A stretch of 64,000 bases of DNA from Firmicutes bacterium UBA5493 (GCA_002424045.1 DIPH01000025.1:86696-150695), one strand, 5' to 3'. Shown: positions 55,819 through 64,000, counted from the first letter of the stretch. Program-made: numbers and translations. Notes: generated from the sequence alone by a model not told the origin.

Positions 55819-57786
55819 CTACTCCGGAAAAAGCCCATCGAAGAACTGACGACCGCCAATATATACTTGAAACCTGGCATCTTGACCTCGCCCCTGTACG
55901 GTGCGGACCACTCGACTACCGCCCTTGTGGGTCTCTCGATACACCTCACGGGCGCCAAAGTCGTCGATGACCAAAATGACCACTTCCTGGTCGGGTCCTG
56001 GCTGAACATCGATGGTGACGTCCTGAGTCTTCCACAAATTCTCATGTATCCACCGCGGTTCTTCTAAGGGATCTGCGGGAATCTGCGGTTCAGGAGTGGG
56101 TGACGTGAGACCCTGGGAATAGACAAAGTCGATGCTCCAGCCCGCCTGCACCTGTGTGCCAGGGCTCGGATTTTGTTCTACCACCTGCCCTTGGCGATAA
56201 ATAGTGCTATATTCGGGCCAAGAATTGCCCAAGGGTAGCCCTAGCTCTCGAAGCTGTGCCTTCACGAGCTCAAAATCTTGTCCGCGGAAATCGGGTAAGG
56301 CAAAAGAAAGTGGAGCTTCTTGCCCTTTGCTGACCACTAAGTTCACGGCGGTTCCCTTCATGACAATTTCACCGGGTTTTGGCCATTGCTCAAGGACAAT
56401 ACCGGGACTTACTTCAGGATCATATGCTTCTTCCTCGTCTCCCAACACGAAACCGGCCTGGGTTAAGCCCAATTTGCCCTCTCGAGACGTAAGGCCAATC
56501 ACTGATGGCATTTCTACTTCTTCAGGGCCGAGGCTCACCCGGACCAGAATCTCCCTTTTCTGCTTCACCATACGACCTGGTAAGGGATCTTGACTGATAA
56601 TATGCCCTGCAGGAACCTCGTTATCAAAAAGAGATTGCTCCACCTTTAACACCAAATCCGCATCGCGCAAGACACGCCCGGCCTCTAACTCAAAGAGACC
56701 GACCACATCGGGTACCCGCACATCGTCTAAGAAGAGGACCCGGGGAATGAGCCTGACGACTCCCACCCCTATCCCTACCAAAACTAAAAGGATTACTAGT
56801 ATAATTAGTCCCTTCGACCTGCGAGGTGTCTTTGTCTTCTGCGTTTCTTTCTGTTGGTTTTTAGTGCGTTTCTTTCTAGTGGCCAATCCAAAACCTCCCT
56901 TGGACTTTCCTTGGGCGGGTAGAGGCATCGTTTGATCTCCCCCACCCTGCCCATCTCCTTGTAGCTCCATGCGACGTTCAATTCTTTGAAAGACCTTTAC
57001 CACTTCTTCGGCACTACTTGGGCGTTTTTTAGGGTCTTTGTTGAGCAGCTTCAAAACCAAATCCTCTAGGTCGCCGTCTAAATCGGGTCTGGAGTCACGG
57101 AGTGGTAGTGGGTTTTCCTGAATTTGCTTAAGAGCAATGGCGATCGGTGATTCACCCCTAAAGGGCGGATGGCCTGCTATCATTTCATACAAGACGATGC
57201 CCAAAGAATAAAGGTCGCTTGCAGATTGCACATTGACCCCCCTGGCCTGTTCAGGAGAAAAATAACGCACAGAACCCAACACCATCCCTGTCTGGGTTAG
57301 ATTCGTGGTACTCATGGCCTGGGCTATACCAAAGTCGGTTACCTTAACACGTCCTTCATCGGTCACGAGGATGTTATGGGGCTTAATGTCACGATGAATA
57401 ATGCCGTGATAGTGGGCATGGGCTAAACCCATGGCGATTTGTTTCCCCACATTTACAATGATGTCTTGTGAAAAGCATTCATGTTCTCGAACCAGGTCAT
57501 GGAGGTTCTTGCCTTGAACAAACTCCATGACGATAAAGTGAACATGATCGGTTTCACCCACGTCGTAGATATTGACGATATTTGGATGAGACAAGCTCGC
57601 CGCTGACCGGGCTTCCCTTCGAAAACGTTCTACAAACTCTTCATCATCGGCAAACTGTGCTCGGAGTATTTTCACGGCCACAACTCTGCTGAGCAGATGA
57701 TCCTTGGCACTATAAACCAAGGCCATTCCTCCGTCGCCGACCTTCTCTAAAATCTCATAACGATTGGCTAACATTTCTCCAATCAT
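55819..57786 (-). CDS. prkC: Serine/threonine protein kinase with PASTA repeats (PrkC type)
   Basis: A membrane kinase that senses peptidoglycan fragments. The cytoplasmic kinase domain has VGDGGMALVYSAKD, VAVKIL, IIHRDIKPHNILV, VTDFGIAQ and an activation loop with STTNLTQTG. A Lys-rich stretch leads to one membrane helix (about residues 325-345). Three PASTA repeats follow (VRVPDVVGLFELEAG, MPSVIGLTSREGK, LPDFRGQDFELV). The last about 85 residues form an extra C-terminal beta-rich region beyond PASTA, ending GRQFFDGLFPE. It has 655 residues. It precedes rsgA in the prpC-prkC-rsgA order, with pbp and ftsW inserted. Confidence 0.95.
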   Translation of the reverse strand: MIGEMLANRYEILEKVGDGGMALVYSAKDHLLSRVVAVKILRAQFADDEEFVERFRREARSAASLSHPNIVNIYDVGETDHVHFIVMEFVQGKNLHDLVREHECFSQDIIVNVGKQIAMGLAHAHYHGIIHRDIKPHNILVTDEGRVKVTDFGIAQAMSTTNLTQTGMVLGSVRYFSPEQARGVNVQSASDLYSLGIVLYEMIAGHPPFRGESPIAIALKQIQENPLPLRDSRPDLDGDLEDLVLKLLNKDPKKRPSSAEEVVKVFQRIERRMELQGDGQGGGDQTMPLPAQGKSKGGFGLATRKKRTKNQQKETQKTKTPRRSKGLIILVILLVLVGIGVGVVRLIPRVLFLDDVRVPDVVGLFELEAGRVLRDADLVLKVEQSLFDNEVPAGHIISQDPLPGRMVKQKREILVRVSLGPEEVEMPSVIGLTSREGKLGLTQAGFVLGDEEEAYDPEVSPGIVLEQWPKPGEIVMKGTAVNLVVSKGQEAPLSFALPDFRGQDFELVKAQLRELGLPLGNSWPEYSTIYRQGQVVEQNPSPGTQVQAGWSIDFVYSQGLTSPTPEPQIPADPLEEPRWIHENLWKTQDVTIDVQPGPDQEVVILVIDDFGAREVYRETHKGGSRVVRTVQGRGQDARFQVYIGGRQFFDGLFPE

Positions 57787-57804
57787 GCTCTCACCCTTTG
57801 ATTG

Positions 57805-59112
57805 TTACTGGTCTATCCCTAGAGCCGCTTCCATTACTGTCACGCCAATTGGCACCGCCATTTGGCTACCAGACCCTCCGTGTTCCACAAGTACAGCTAT
57901 TGCTACCCGTGGTCTCTCTGTTGGTGCAAACCCAATGAACCAGGCATGGTCGCCCCCTGGGCCTGTTTGGGCGGTGCCAGTCTTACCCCCATAGTCTAAA
58001 GACGAAGGTCGACTCGTCCGGGCCGTCCCCTCCCTTGCGGCGAGAATCATCGCTTCCTGAAGAGCACTGGCGTGTGACGGAGGCAAAACCTGCGATGTAA
58101 TCTGCGGCCGGGTAATTTGCCGCATTTTTAGACCTCCTCGCACTTCCTGCACCACATAGGGCCGCATCATGGCTCCCCCATTGGCAATGGTGGAAGCAAC
58201 TGTAGCCATCTGCAGAGGTGTCACCAAGAGCTCTCCCTGCCCTATACCCATCTGGGCTGCATCATAATCCGAGGCAACCCCGGAGGGAAGAAAACCACCC
58301 AAATTTTGAAGATCAAATCCGACTTCTATGCCTAAGTTAAAGCGCCTAAACATCTCAAGGAGACGGTCCCCTAAAGATATGGCCAATTGGGCAAAAACTA
58401 CGTTCGAGGAGACCGCGAGAGCCTGATCGATGGTAATGCTCCCGTGGGCCCTTCCGCCATAGTTGCTGATAGTACGGTTCCCTAGTACCAAAGAGCCTTG
58501 GTCCTGCCAAGTCTGACTGCGCTCCACAAGCCCCTCTCCCAGAGCGGCTCCATAAACTAGAGGCTTCACTACAGAGCCGGGAGGATACAGGCCATGGGTG
58601 GCCCTGTTCAAGAAAGGACTTCGTTCATCATCAAGATAACTTGACCAGTTCCCGTCCAATGCGTTTCCATCAATCCCAGGCGACGAGACTAGGGCCAAAA
58701 TTTCACCAGTGGTGGGCTTGATCGCCACAATGGCGCCTTGCCTGCCCGCAAGGGCCTTTTCCGCCACCTTCTGTACGTCGAGATCCAATGTGGTAATAAG
58801 GCTACGGCCCTGGCTCAAATCTTCATGATACCTTCGCTCGAGTCCCGTCATACCATAGCGCTGGTGAAAATACCCAACCACATGACTAAGAGATGGGGTG
58901 GAATAATTGCGGGCATAGACCGATCCGTCGGAGGCGGATGCGGCTAAAGGTACCCCATGACGATCGAAGATAACACCGCGATCCTCTTTGAACATCTGAT
59001 AATAGCGGGGATTGGCCGGATGGTTTTGGATATCAGCACAGACTTGCCAGTAAAACAAGCTAAGACAAAGGAGCCCAAACATGGTGACTATAGATAGAAA
59101 GGTCTTGCGCAC
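57805..59112 (-). CDS. Penicillin-binding protein 2 / class B transpeptidase (PbpA-like)
   Basis: A 435-residue class B PBP that crosslinks peptidoglycan. It has an N-terminal membrane anchor (FLSIVTMFGLLCLSLFYWQV), a short dimerisation region (EDRGVIFDRHGVPLA; GMTGLERRYHEDL), then the transpeptidase domain. That domain has SxxK in YPPGSVVKPLVYG, SSN in LAVSSNVVFAQ and KTGT in YGGKTGTAQTG. It is small for a class B PBP, like PbpA of Actinobacteria encoded beside rodA and pknB. It starts one base after the ftsW stop, with GTG. Confidence 0.93.
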   Translation of the reverse strand: MRKTFLSIVTMFGLLCLSLFYWQVCADIQNHPANPRYYQMFKEDRGVIFDRHGVPLAASASDGSVYARNYSTPSLSHVVGYFHQRYGMTGLERRYHEDLSQGRSLITTLDLDVQKVAEKALAGRQGAIVAIKPTTGEILALVSSPGIDGNALDGNWSSYLDDERSPFLNRATHGLYPPGSVVKPLVYGAALGEGLVERSQTWQDQGSLVLGNRTISNYGGRAHGSITIDQALAVSSNVVFAQLAISLGDRLLEMFRRFNLGIEVGFDLQNLGGFLPSGVASDYDAAQMGIGQGELLVTPLQMATVASTIANGGAMMRPYVVQEVRGGLKMRQITRPQITSQVLPPSHASALQEAMILAAREGTARTSRPSSLDYGGKTGTAQTGPGGDHAWFIGFAPTERPRVAIAVLVEHGGSGSQMAVPIGVTVMEAALGIDQ

Positions 59113-60282
59113 CTAATCTCCACCCCTCTTTCCTCCGAGGCCCGCAACCATTCCCAGCATTGCGAATTGGGACACTAACGAAGTCGAGCCGAAACTTACC
59201 AAGGGTAGAGTCATACCAGTAAAGGGTACCAGGCGCAAAATGCCTCCTACAACTAAGAATACCTGTACATGAAGTAGAAGGGTTAAGCCCAGACCGATCA
59301 TCTGCACGCGTTTTTCCTCAACTACGTGGAGGAGACGCACAGCCCAAAAGGCCAGTGCTAAGTATACCACAAGTAGGGAAAACGTGCCTAACAGACCAAA
59401 TTCTTCGCCAATCACTGCAAACAAATAGTCTGTATGCACATTGGGGATCACATGGGCAAATCCTGCACCGAGCCCTTGACCTACCAGTCCACCGCTTCGT
59501 AGGGCAAAGAGCCCTTGTAGAACTTGGTAGCCTTTGCTATCTAAATAATCCCAGGGCCACAGCCAGGCCATGGCTCTACTGCGAAGATGGGGAAACCACA
59601 GGTAAGCAGAGATAAAACCAAGGACCGTACATGCAATATACACAAACAGCTTTGGCCAGGTGAATTTCCAGTAGAGGGACATCCACCAAAATACGAAAAA
59701 AACTAAGAGGGCTGGCCCGAGATCGCGCTGCCAGGCCAAGAGCAAGAAAAAAGCCCCTAGAATTAACACGAGTTCCCACCAAGCCCGTCCCTCCGTGAAG
59801 TACTGGGCTAGGTAGAACACAAGAAAAATGCGGGCCAGTTCTACTGGCTGAAAGCGCAATCCAAAGAGGGTAATCCACGCCCGGGCTCCACCAGCGCTCT
59901 GCCCAAAGAGGGCTGTTGCGAGAAGGAGAGCAAGGGCTGCGCCAGCCCACACTAAGGGATGGGCAAATCTCCTTCTGCATCCCCAAAGCCCACCGACATA
60001 CGCTGCACAAGCCACCAGCGCCCCCCAAAATTGTTGGGTGGCCCACGTGGGATTGAGGCGGGTCAAAAACACCCACCCCGTCAAGACCAAGATGGCCACA
60101 AAGGGTAATGCGCCAGGATCATATCCTAGTTGTTTCGTGAGAAAAAACAAAACCATGAACGAAACCCAAAGTACCAAAGGTTGCCACCAACAGATCTGCC
60201 CTTGTAGCCAGAAAAGCCACCAGCTTAGACAGAACAGCCAGCCTGCAAACTCAAACCAAGTACGATAGAGGGTTCTGAACAC
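59113..60282 (-). CDS. FtsW/RodA/SpoVE family peptidoglycan polymerase
   Basis: A SEDS glycosyltransferase that polymerises lipid II, with about 11 membrane helices in 389 residues. Family markers are QRDLGPALLVFFVFWWMSLYW, the G-YQVLQGLFALRSGGLVGQGLG segment, AVIGEEFGLLG (catalytic acidic region) and the final LPLVSFGSTSLVSQFAMLG. The partner PBP is encoded directly downstream. FtsW, RodA and SpoVE cannot be told apart here; the kinase-phosphatase context resembles the rodA-pbpA-pknB cluster of Actinobacteria. Confidence 0.94.
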   Translation of the reverse strand: MFRTLYRTWFEFAGWLFCLSWWLFWLQGQICWWQPLVLWVSFMVLFFLTKQLGYDPGALPFVAILVLTGWVFLTRLNPTWATQQFWGALVACAAYVGGLWGCRRRFAHPLVWAGAALALLLATALFGQSAGGARAWITLFGLRFQPVELARIFLVFYLAQYFTEGRAWWELVLILGAFFLLLAWQRDLGPALLVFFVFWWMSLYWKFTWPKLFVYIACTVLGFISAYLWFPHLRSRAMAWLWPWDYLDSKGYQVLQGLFALRSGGLVGQGLGAGFAHVIPNVHTDYLFAVIGEEFGLLGTFSLLVVYLALAFWAVRLLHVVEEKRVQMIGLGLTLLLHVQVFLVVGGILRLVPFTGMTLPLVSFGSTSLVSQFAMLGMVAGLGGKRGGD

Positions 60283-60298
60283 GGAAATTCCTCCTCCG

Positions 60299-61009
60299 CT
60301 AAACCTTGGCTACGATCACCGTTACATTATCAACTCCGCCCGATGCATTAGCTAAATCAACAAGTTCCTGGGCCAAATTTCCAGAGTCAAAGCCCTGCTT
60401 TAACCTCTCTTCAATGAGGGCATCATCTACAAGATCCGTTAAGCCGTCGGTGCATAGCATCACCAATGTACCGGGGAGAAGGTCCTTGGTGATGAGGTCA
60501 ATTTCGATCTCCTCAGCGCCTAAAGCCTGGGTAAGCATATGCTTTTTTGGATGGTTACGGGCCTCTGCGGCAGTGATGGTACCAGAGCGCAAAAGTTCGC
60601 CAACCACAGAATGATCACGGGTCATCTGCTCTAAAGCCCCATCTGAGAAGATGTAACAACGACTATCACCCACATGGCCAACAGTGAGAGTGCAGTTTCC
60701 CTCGCGGTCAGGGTCAGAAACCCACGCCAGAGTAATGGTGCTTCCCATGCCATGATACTCCTGGTTCTTAGCGGAGGCATCCAAGATACTCTCTTGAGCT
60801 TGACGGATAGCTGCCAAAACTTCCTCTTCGGGATTCACACCAGTGAAGGGAAAACTCTGAATGGCATTGACAGCTACCTCGGAGGCTACCTCTCCAGCGA
60901 GGTGTCCGCCCATGCCATCACAGACAACAAGGCACCTAGAAGTTACCCACAGAGCATCTTCATTGTTTTGGCGAACTTGTCCTACATCGGTTGCGGTCTT
61001 TACATCCAC
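60299..61009 (-). CDS. prpC: PP2C-type protein phosphatase (PrpC/Stp)
   Basis: A 236-residue metal-dependent Ser/Thr phosphatase that reverses PrkC phosphorylation. Motifs are TDVGQVRQNNEDAL, VVCDGMGGHLAGEVAS, VGHVGDSRCYIF, LCTDGLTDLVDD and GGVDNVTVIVAKV at the end. The GTG at 61009 is chosen: GGAG lies 8 bases upstream and the N-terminus VDVKTATDVG fits the family. A frame to 61171 is open but has no family match upstream. Confidence 0.95.
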   Translation of the reverse strand: MDVKTATDVGQVRQNNEDALWVTSRCLVVCDGMGGHLAGEVASEVAVNAIQSFPFTGVNPEEEVLAAIRQAQESILDASAKNQEYHGMGSTITLAWVSDPDREGNCTLTVGHVGDSRCYIFSDGALEQMTRDHSVVGELLRSGTITAAEARNHPKKHMLTQALGAEEIEIDLITKDLLPGTLVMLCTDGLTDLVDDALIEERLKQGFDSGNLAQELVDLANASGGVDNVTVIVAKV

Positions 61010-61020
61010 GGCAAACACTC

Positions 61021-61119
61021 CTATTTTAGCTCTTCGAGCATCGCTTTGACAAACTGCAGCACAATTCTCACTAGCCAAACCACCAAGATCGCCCTTCCTA
61101 TCCAGTGGATTAGGACCAT
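61021..61119 (-). CDS. Small single-pass membrane peptide between the FHA and prpC genes
   Basis: A 32-residue frame, MVLIHWIGRAILVVWLVRIV, then LQFVKAMLEELK. One hydrophobic helix (about residues 2-20) is followed by a charged amphipathic tail. AGGAG lies 8 bases before the ATG at 61119; an in-frame ATG at 61125 overlaps the FHA stop. Its own stop TAG forms part of the prpC ribosome site (AAAATAGGAG), so the three genes are translationally linked. No family recognised; it may be a membrane anchor or a regulator of the kinase-phosphatase group (inference). Confidence 0.6.
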   Translation of the reverse strand: MVLIHWIGRAILVVWLVRIVLQFVKAMLEELK

Positions 61120-61121
61120 GC

Positions 61122-61547
61122 TCATCTCTCCTCATATACGAACAACGTCCGCCCGATTTGGATCCTGTCACCGGTTTTTAGCACTGCACAACGAATGGGC
61201 TTGCCATTGACGAGGGTGCCGTTCTTGCTCGAATTATCTTTCAGTAACCACCCTTCGCCAACCAGGTTGAAACTAGCATGTACTCGACTTGTTCCAGGGT
61301 CAGTAAGCTTAAGATCGCAGCTGTGACCCCTACCTACCAAAAACCCAGGTTGAAGTAAAATGGCGCCTGAGTCTGTGAGAAGATAGCTCCGCTTTCCACG
61401 ATCAGGATCCGTCTCCTTGGTTATAGCATAACGTCTGGTCGGGCCTAAGTCCTCCCCATCACTTTGTTTAAGTTCTTCCTGCTTTGAGCTTTTCCTTTTC
61501 ATTCCTGCGATTATTGTCTCCATCCAAGTCTTTAGACGCTTGATCAA
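61122..61547 (-). CDS. FHA domain-containing protein
   Basis: A 141-residue cytoplasmic protein. After a basic, Ser/Lys-rich N-terminus, the FHA phosphothreonine-binding domain is complete: FLVGRGHSCDLKLTDPGTSRVHASF, LLKDNSSKNGTLVNGKPI, GDRIQIGRTLFVYEE. It probably reads PrkC targets in the same operon. The TTG at 61547 lies 8 bases after GGAG; a longer frame overlaps rlmN. RYAITKE in the linker could be a phospho-site (inference). Confidence 0.9.
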   Translation of the reverse strand: MIKRLKTWMETIIAGMKRKSSKQEELKQSDGEDLGPTRRYAITKETDPDRGKRSYLLTDSGAILLQPGFLVGRGHSCDLKLTDPGTSRVHASFNLVGEGWLLKDNSSKNGTLVNGKPIRCAVLKTGDRIQIGRTLFVYEER

Positions 61548-61552
61548 ATCTG

Positions 61553-62581
61553 TCACTCCTGTAGGTGGGTTTGCCGTAATTGGCCACACGCAGCCTCTAT
61601 ATCAGTGCCCCGCTCTTTACGAATGGATACTGGAATGCCCCCTGCCTTTAGCACCTGTGCAAACTCTGTCAATACCTTGGCCGAAGGCCTTTTTTCAGGT
61701 CCCACGGGGTTAATCGGGATCAAGTTCACATGACACAGCCGCCCCTTGAGTAGACGCTTAAGCCTCTTGGCTTGGTCCACTGTGTCATTAAAACCGCGGA
61801 TTAGGGCATACTCATAGGAGATACGCCGGCCTGTCTTTTCCGTATAATACTCGCAGGCCTCCAAGAGTTCCTGGAGGGGAAACCTCTTATTCACCGGCAT
61901 TACTTGTGAGCGTTCAGCGTCTGTTGTTGCGTGGAGAGAGATGGCCAGATTAACCTGGATGTCTTCCTCTGCCAACGCCTTAATCTGGGGAGCCAGGCCG
62001 CATGTGGAGATAGTGAGGCGCCTAGCTCCAAGATTGAGCCCCTTTTCGTGATTCAACAGGCGAACGCTACGTAAGAGGGCATCATAGTTGGCCAAGGGTT
62101 CTCCCATACCCATGTACACAATGTTAGAAACGTTTTGACCCTTGGCCCTAAGTCTGTTCTCAACCCATAAGACCTGAGCCACAATCTCCGAGGCCCATAG
62201 GTTACGGACATAACCACTTTGACCTGTAGCGCAGAAGGAGCAAGCCATGGCACAGCCAACCTGGGTTGAAATGCAGAGCGTCTGCCGGTCCTCCTCAGGG
62301 ATAAGGACTGCTTCAATGGTAGCGTCATCGTTTAGGGCAAAAAGGTACTTTTCTGTTCCATCGGCAGACTTTCGGCTGGCAACTAACTCAATGGGCCAAG
62401 GGGACTGGAAGGTCTCTTCTAGTTCGGTCATGAGGGAACTGGGCAGGTTGGTCATTTCTTGAAAGTTCTGAGCAGCGTGCTTATGCAGCCAAGTAAAAAT
62501 CTGATCGGCACGGAATGATGCAATCTGTCGTGTTTCTAGCCAAGTCGTTATTTCTTCAGGAAAAAGTCCCACTAAGTCCAC
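61553..62581 (-). CDS. rlmN: Dual-specificity 23S rRNA/tRNA adenine-C2 methyltransferase RlmN
   Basis: RlmN is a radical SAM enzyme that methylates A2503 of 23S rRNA and A37 of some tRNAs. The cluster motif CAMACSFCATGQSGYVRNL (CX3CX2C, about residues 109-127) is intact. GMGEPLANYD, SLHATTDAERSQVMPVNK and a C-terminal C in EAACGQL (methyl-carrying Cys) are present. It has 342 residues, with a GTG start. It lies upstream of prpC as in Bacillus. Confidence 0.96.
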   Translation of the reverse strand: MDLVGLFPEEITTWLETRQIASFRADQIFTWLHKHAAQNFQEMTNLPSSLMTELEETFQSPWPIELVASRKSADGTEKYLFALNDDATIEAVLIPEEDRQTLCISTQVGCAMACSFCATGQSGYVRNLWASEIVAQVLWVENRLRAKGQNVSNIVYMGMGEPLANYDALLRSVRLLNHEKGLNLGARRLTISTCGLAPQIKALAEEDIQVNLAISLHATTDAERSQVMPVNKRFPLQELLEACEYYTEKTGRRISYEYALIRGFNDTVDQAKRLKRLLKGRLCHVNLIPINPVGPEKRPSAKVLTEFAQVLKAGGIPVSIRKERGTDIEAACGQLRQTHLQE

Positions 62582-62608
62582 GCAAAGACCTCCACTTCAA
62601 AGGGTGAG

Positions 62609-62996
<388 letters not shown>

Positions 62997-63003
62997 TAAA
63001 TCC

Positions 63004-63033
63004 AGTATAAACCCTAGTGAAGAACTTTGTCAA
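63004..63033 (-). promoter_or_regulatory. Sigma-A-type promoter for tRNA-Pro
   Basis: Minus-strand TTGACA (63028-63033), 18 bases, TATACT (63004-63009), 7 bases before the mature tRNA 5' end. Confidence 0.78.
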
Positions 63034-63048
63034 TGTCACGAAACACAG

Positions 63049-63082
63049 AAAAAAGCATCCTCGGCCATAAAGCGAAGATGCT
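63049..63082 (-). terminator. Terminator after spo0A
   Basis: On the minus strand AGCATCTTCG pairs with CGAGGATGCT (one mismatch) around a 9-base loop, followed by five T. It separates spo0A from tRNA-Pro. Confidence 0.83.
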
Positions 63083-63092
63083 CTCTTTGGAA

Positions 63093-63854
63093 TCATGCAC
63101 GTGTTTTGTTAACCTGGCTTTCTTCGGCTACTTTCGCAATAATCAAGGAGTTGGTGGGCATCCGTTCGTCACAATAGGGCTCACAGAGCCGGCGTATGAA
63201 CGAAGTATTCCCATGTTCCCAAGCGGCCACAATGGCATTGCGGATAGCAGCCTCTACCCCGCTTGCTGTGGTATGATACTTCGCTGCTAGAGTGGGGTAT
63301 ATCTCCTTGGTCAGACCTCCTGCAAAGTAACCATCTTCGGTGCACATCAATGCGGCTTCCTTCAAATACGAAAATCCCTTGTAATGGGGCGGCACACCCA
63401 TGCTATGTAGAAGTTGCGTCACTTTTTGGTCTGTAGTAAGCCTCGATTCTAAGGCTGACGCAGTTTCGCTAGCTATCATCTCCTTGGAACTCTGGGCAAA
63501 CTCTCTCAGCCTTTGGGCCAAAATCTCCAATTTAAACGGCTTGACCAGAAAATAGTCAGCCCCTAAAGCCATAAGGCGAGCCAAGAGATTATCCGTACCA
63601 AAGGCCGTAATCACAAACACTTTGGGTTTGCGTTGGAGACTTAAGGTCTGCAACCTTTCTATAACACCGAGTCCATCCAAGTAAGGCATAGTGATGTCCA
63701 GCAATACGACATCCGGTTGTAGTTCCTTGATCTTGCTTAACGCCTGTTCTCCGTCATAGGCTAGCCCGGCCACTTCAAGATCATGTTGGGTGTCGAAATA
63801 ATCCTGTAAGGCATGGCACAGCTCCACATTATTGTCAACAATGAGTATTCGCAT
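63093..63854 (-). CDS. spo0A: Sporulation master response regulator Spo0A
   Basis: Spo0A is the phosphorelay target that starts sporulation. The receiver domain has the phospho-acceptor Asp53 in VVLLDITMPYLDG, Thr in VITAFG and Lys in FLVKPFK. The C-terminal effector domain is typical: LLHSMGVPPHYKGFSYL, then TTASGVEAAIRNAIVAAWEHGN and RMPTNSLIIAKVAEE. It has 253 residues. In the acidic pocket IVDNN, the second Asp usual in Spo0A (DDN) is Asn. It is usually next to spoIVB; here it lies between rsmB-like and tRNA-Pro genes. A sigma-H-like promoter precedes it. Confidence 0.95.
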   Translation of the reverse strand: MRILIVDNNVELCHALQDYFDTQHDLEVAGLAYDGEQALSKIKELQPDVVLLDITMPYLDGLGVIERLQTLSLQRKPKVFVITAFGTDNLLARLMALGADYFLVKPFKLEILAQRLREFAQSSKEMIASETASALESRLTTDQKVTQLLHSMGVPPHYKGFSYLKEAALMCTEDGYFAGGLTKEIYPTLAAKYHTTASGVEAAIRNAIVAAWEHGNTSFIRRLCEPYCDERMPTNSLIIAKVAEESQVNKTRA

Positions 63855-63883
63855 AGCATCCCTCCAGGTTTTCCTTATCTCTT

Positions 63884-63908
63884 ATTTGACAAAAGGTGGT
63901 AAAATCCT
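63884..63908 (-). promoter_or_regulatory. Sigma-H-like promoter for spo0A
   Basis: Minus-strand AGGATTT (63902-63908), 11 bases, GTCAAAT (63884-63890), 29 bases before the ATG. Bacillus spo0A also has a sigma-H promoter. TTGTCAAA here also differs by one base from a 0A box (TTGTCGAA), so feedback by Spo0A is possible. Confidence 0.65.
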
Positions 63909-63947
63909 TCCGCTTGAGCAATTTTTGTCAACTTAATGTTAAACTCA

Positions 63948-64000
63948 CTATTTTCTAAAAATAGCTAAGAAGAACCCGTCCAGACTATGCCGATGGGGAA
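63948..64000 (-). CDS. rsmB: End of a 16S rRNA cytosine-C5 methyltransferase, RsmB-like (partial)
   Basis: The last 16 codons read PHRHSLDGFFLAIFRK, then TAG at 63948. This ending (PHRHG-DGFF-A--RK) is characteristic of RsmB/Sun-type methyltransferases. In Bacillus rsmB directly precedes rlmN, so the position fits, with spo0A and tRNA-Pro lying between. The rest is beyond the right edge. A small dyad CTATTTT-TAG-AAAATAG surrounds the stop. Confidence 0.6.
   Translation of the reverse strand, partial: PHRHSLDGFFLAIFRK

Overview
The window looks like core chromosome of a spore-forming, flagellated member of the Firmicutes (Bacillota). The evidence is Spo0A, a sigma-H type factor and YlbJ, together with gene orders of the Bacillus/Clostridia type: flgB-flgC-fliE...flgE, xerC-hslV-hslU, ffh-rpsP-rimM-trmD-rplS, fapR-plsX-fab and prpC-prkC-rsgA-rpe. 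Almost all genes lie on the minus strand and many overlap by 1-20 bases. GTG and TTG starts placed 7-9 bases after GGAGG are common. I see no rRNA, CRISPR array, intact mobile element or prophage; there is one tRNA.

Layout, left to right. 1-11522: flagellar hook/basal-body operon (minus), read flgB-flgC-fliE-fliF-fliG-fliH-fliI-fliJ-motE-fliK-flgD-TIGR02530 gene-flgE-motA, with motA cut by the window edge. 11733-19821: hslU, hslV, xerC, trmFO, topA, an Smg/DUF494 gene, dprA and a zinc-ribbon gene (minus). 19947-21386: comM (plus), facing two overlapping Lrp/AsnC genes. 22478-34542: smc-ftsY and ylxM-ffh-rpsP-khpA-rimM-trmD-rplS-lepB-rbgA-rnhB-yraN-dac (minus). 34621-36208: a sigma-H-like gene and a divergent LexA/S24-fold regulator. 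36196-43530: fapR-plsX-fabH-fabD-fabG-acpP-fabF-rnc, preceded by DUF177-rpmF. 43572-49178: patatin (ylbK), ylbJ (plus), a coiled-coil gene, coaD, rsmD, recG. 49257-53767: fakB-like degV, fakA, asp23, rpmB (plus), and thiN and thiT under a TPP riboswitch. 54010-54201: a candidate small RNA. 54286-62581: rpe, rsgA, prkC, pbp, ftsW/rodA, prpC, a previously unlisted 32-residue membrane peptide, an FHA protein and rlmN. 62609-64000: an orphan recombinase N-terminal domain running into tRNA-Pro, then spo0A and the end of an rsmB-like gene.

Functional links. Kinase PrkC, phosphatase PrpC, an FHA reader, a FtsW/RodA glycosyltransferase, a class B PBP and RsgA form one growth/wall signalling cluster. 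Fatty-acid synthesis (fab, plsX), its malonyl-CoA sensor FapR with a recognisable operator, and the FakA/DegV route for exogenous fatty acids occur close together.

The most interesting pattern I found is a repeated promoter-like motif, AGGAWWW-N11-GTNNAAT-like. It fits known sigma-H promoters and stands in front of flgB, comM, spo0A and the Lrp pair, in a window that also encodes a sigma-H-like factor. At comM it is interleaved with a sigma-A-type promoter for the dprA-smg-topA group on the other strand. Other notable items are a LexA-fold regulator that lacks the catalytic serine behind a two-hairpin leader, a four-hairpin block in the flagellar operon, a possible AUC start for fliK, and spo0A, tRNA-Pro and a recombinase fragment lying between rsmB and rlmN.
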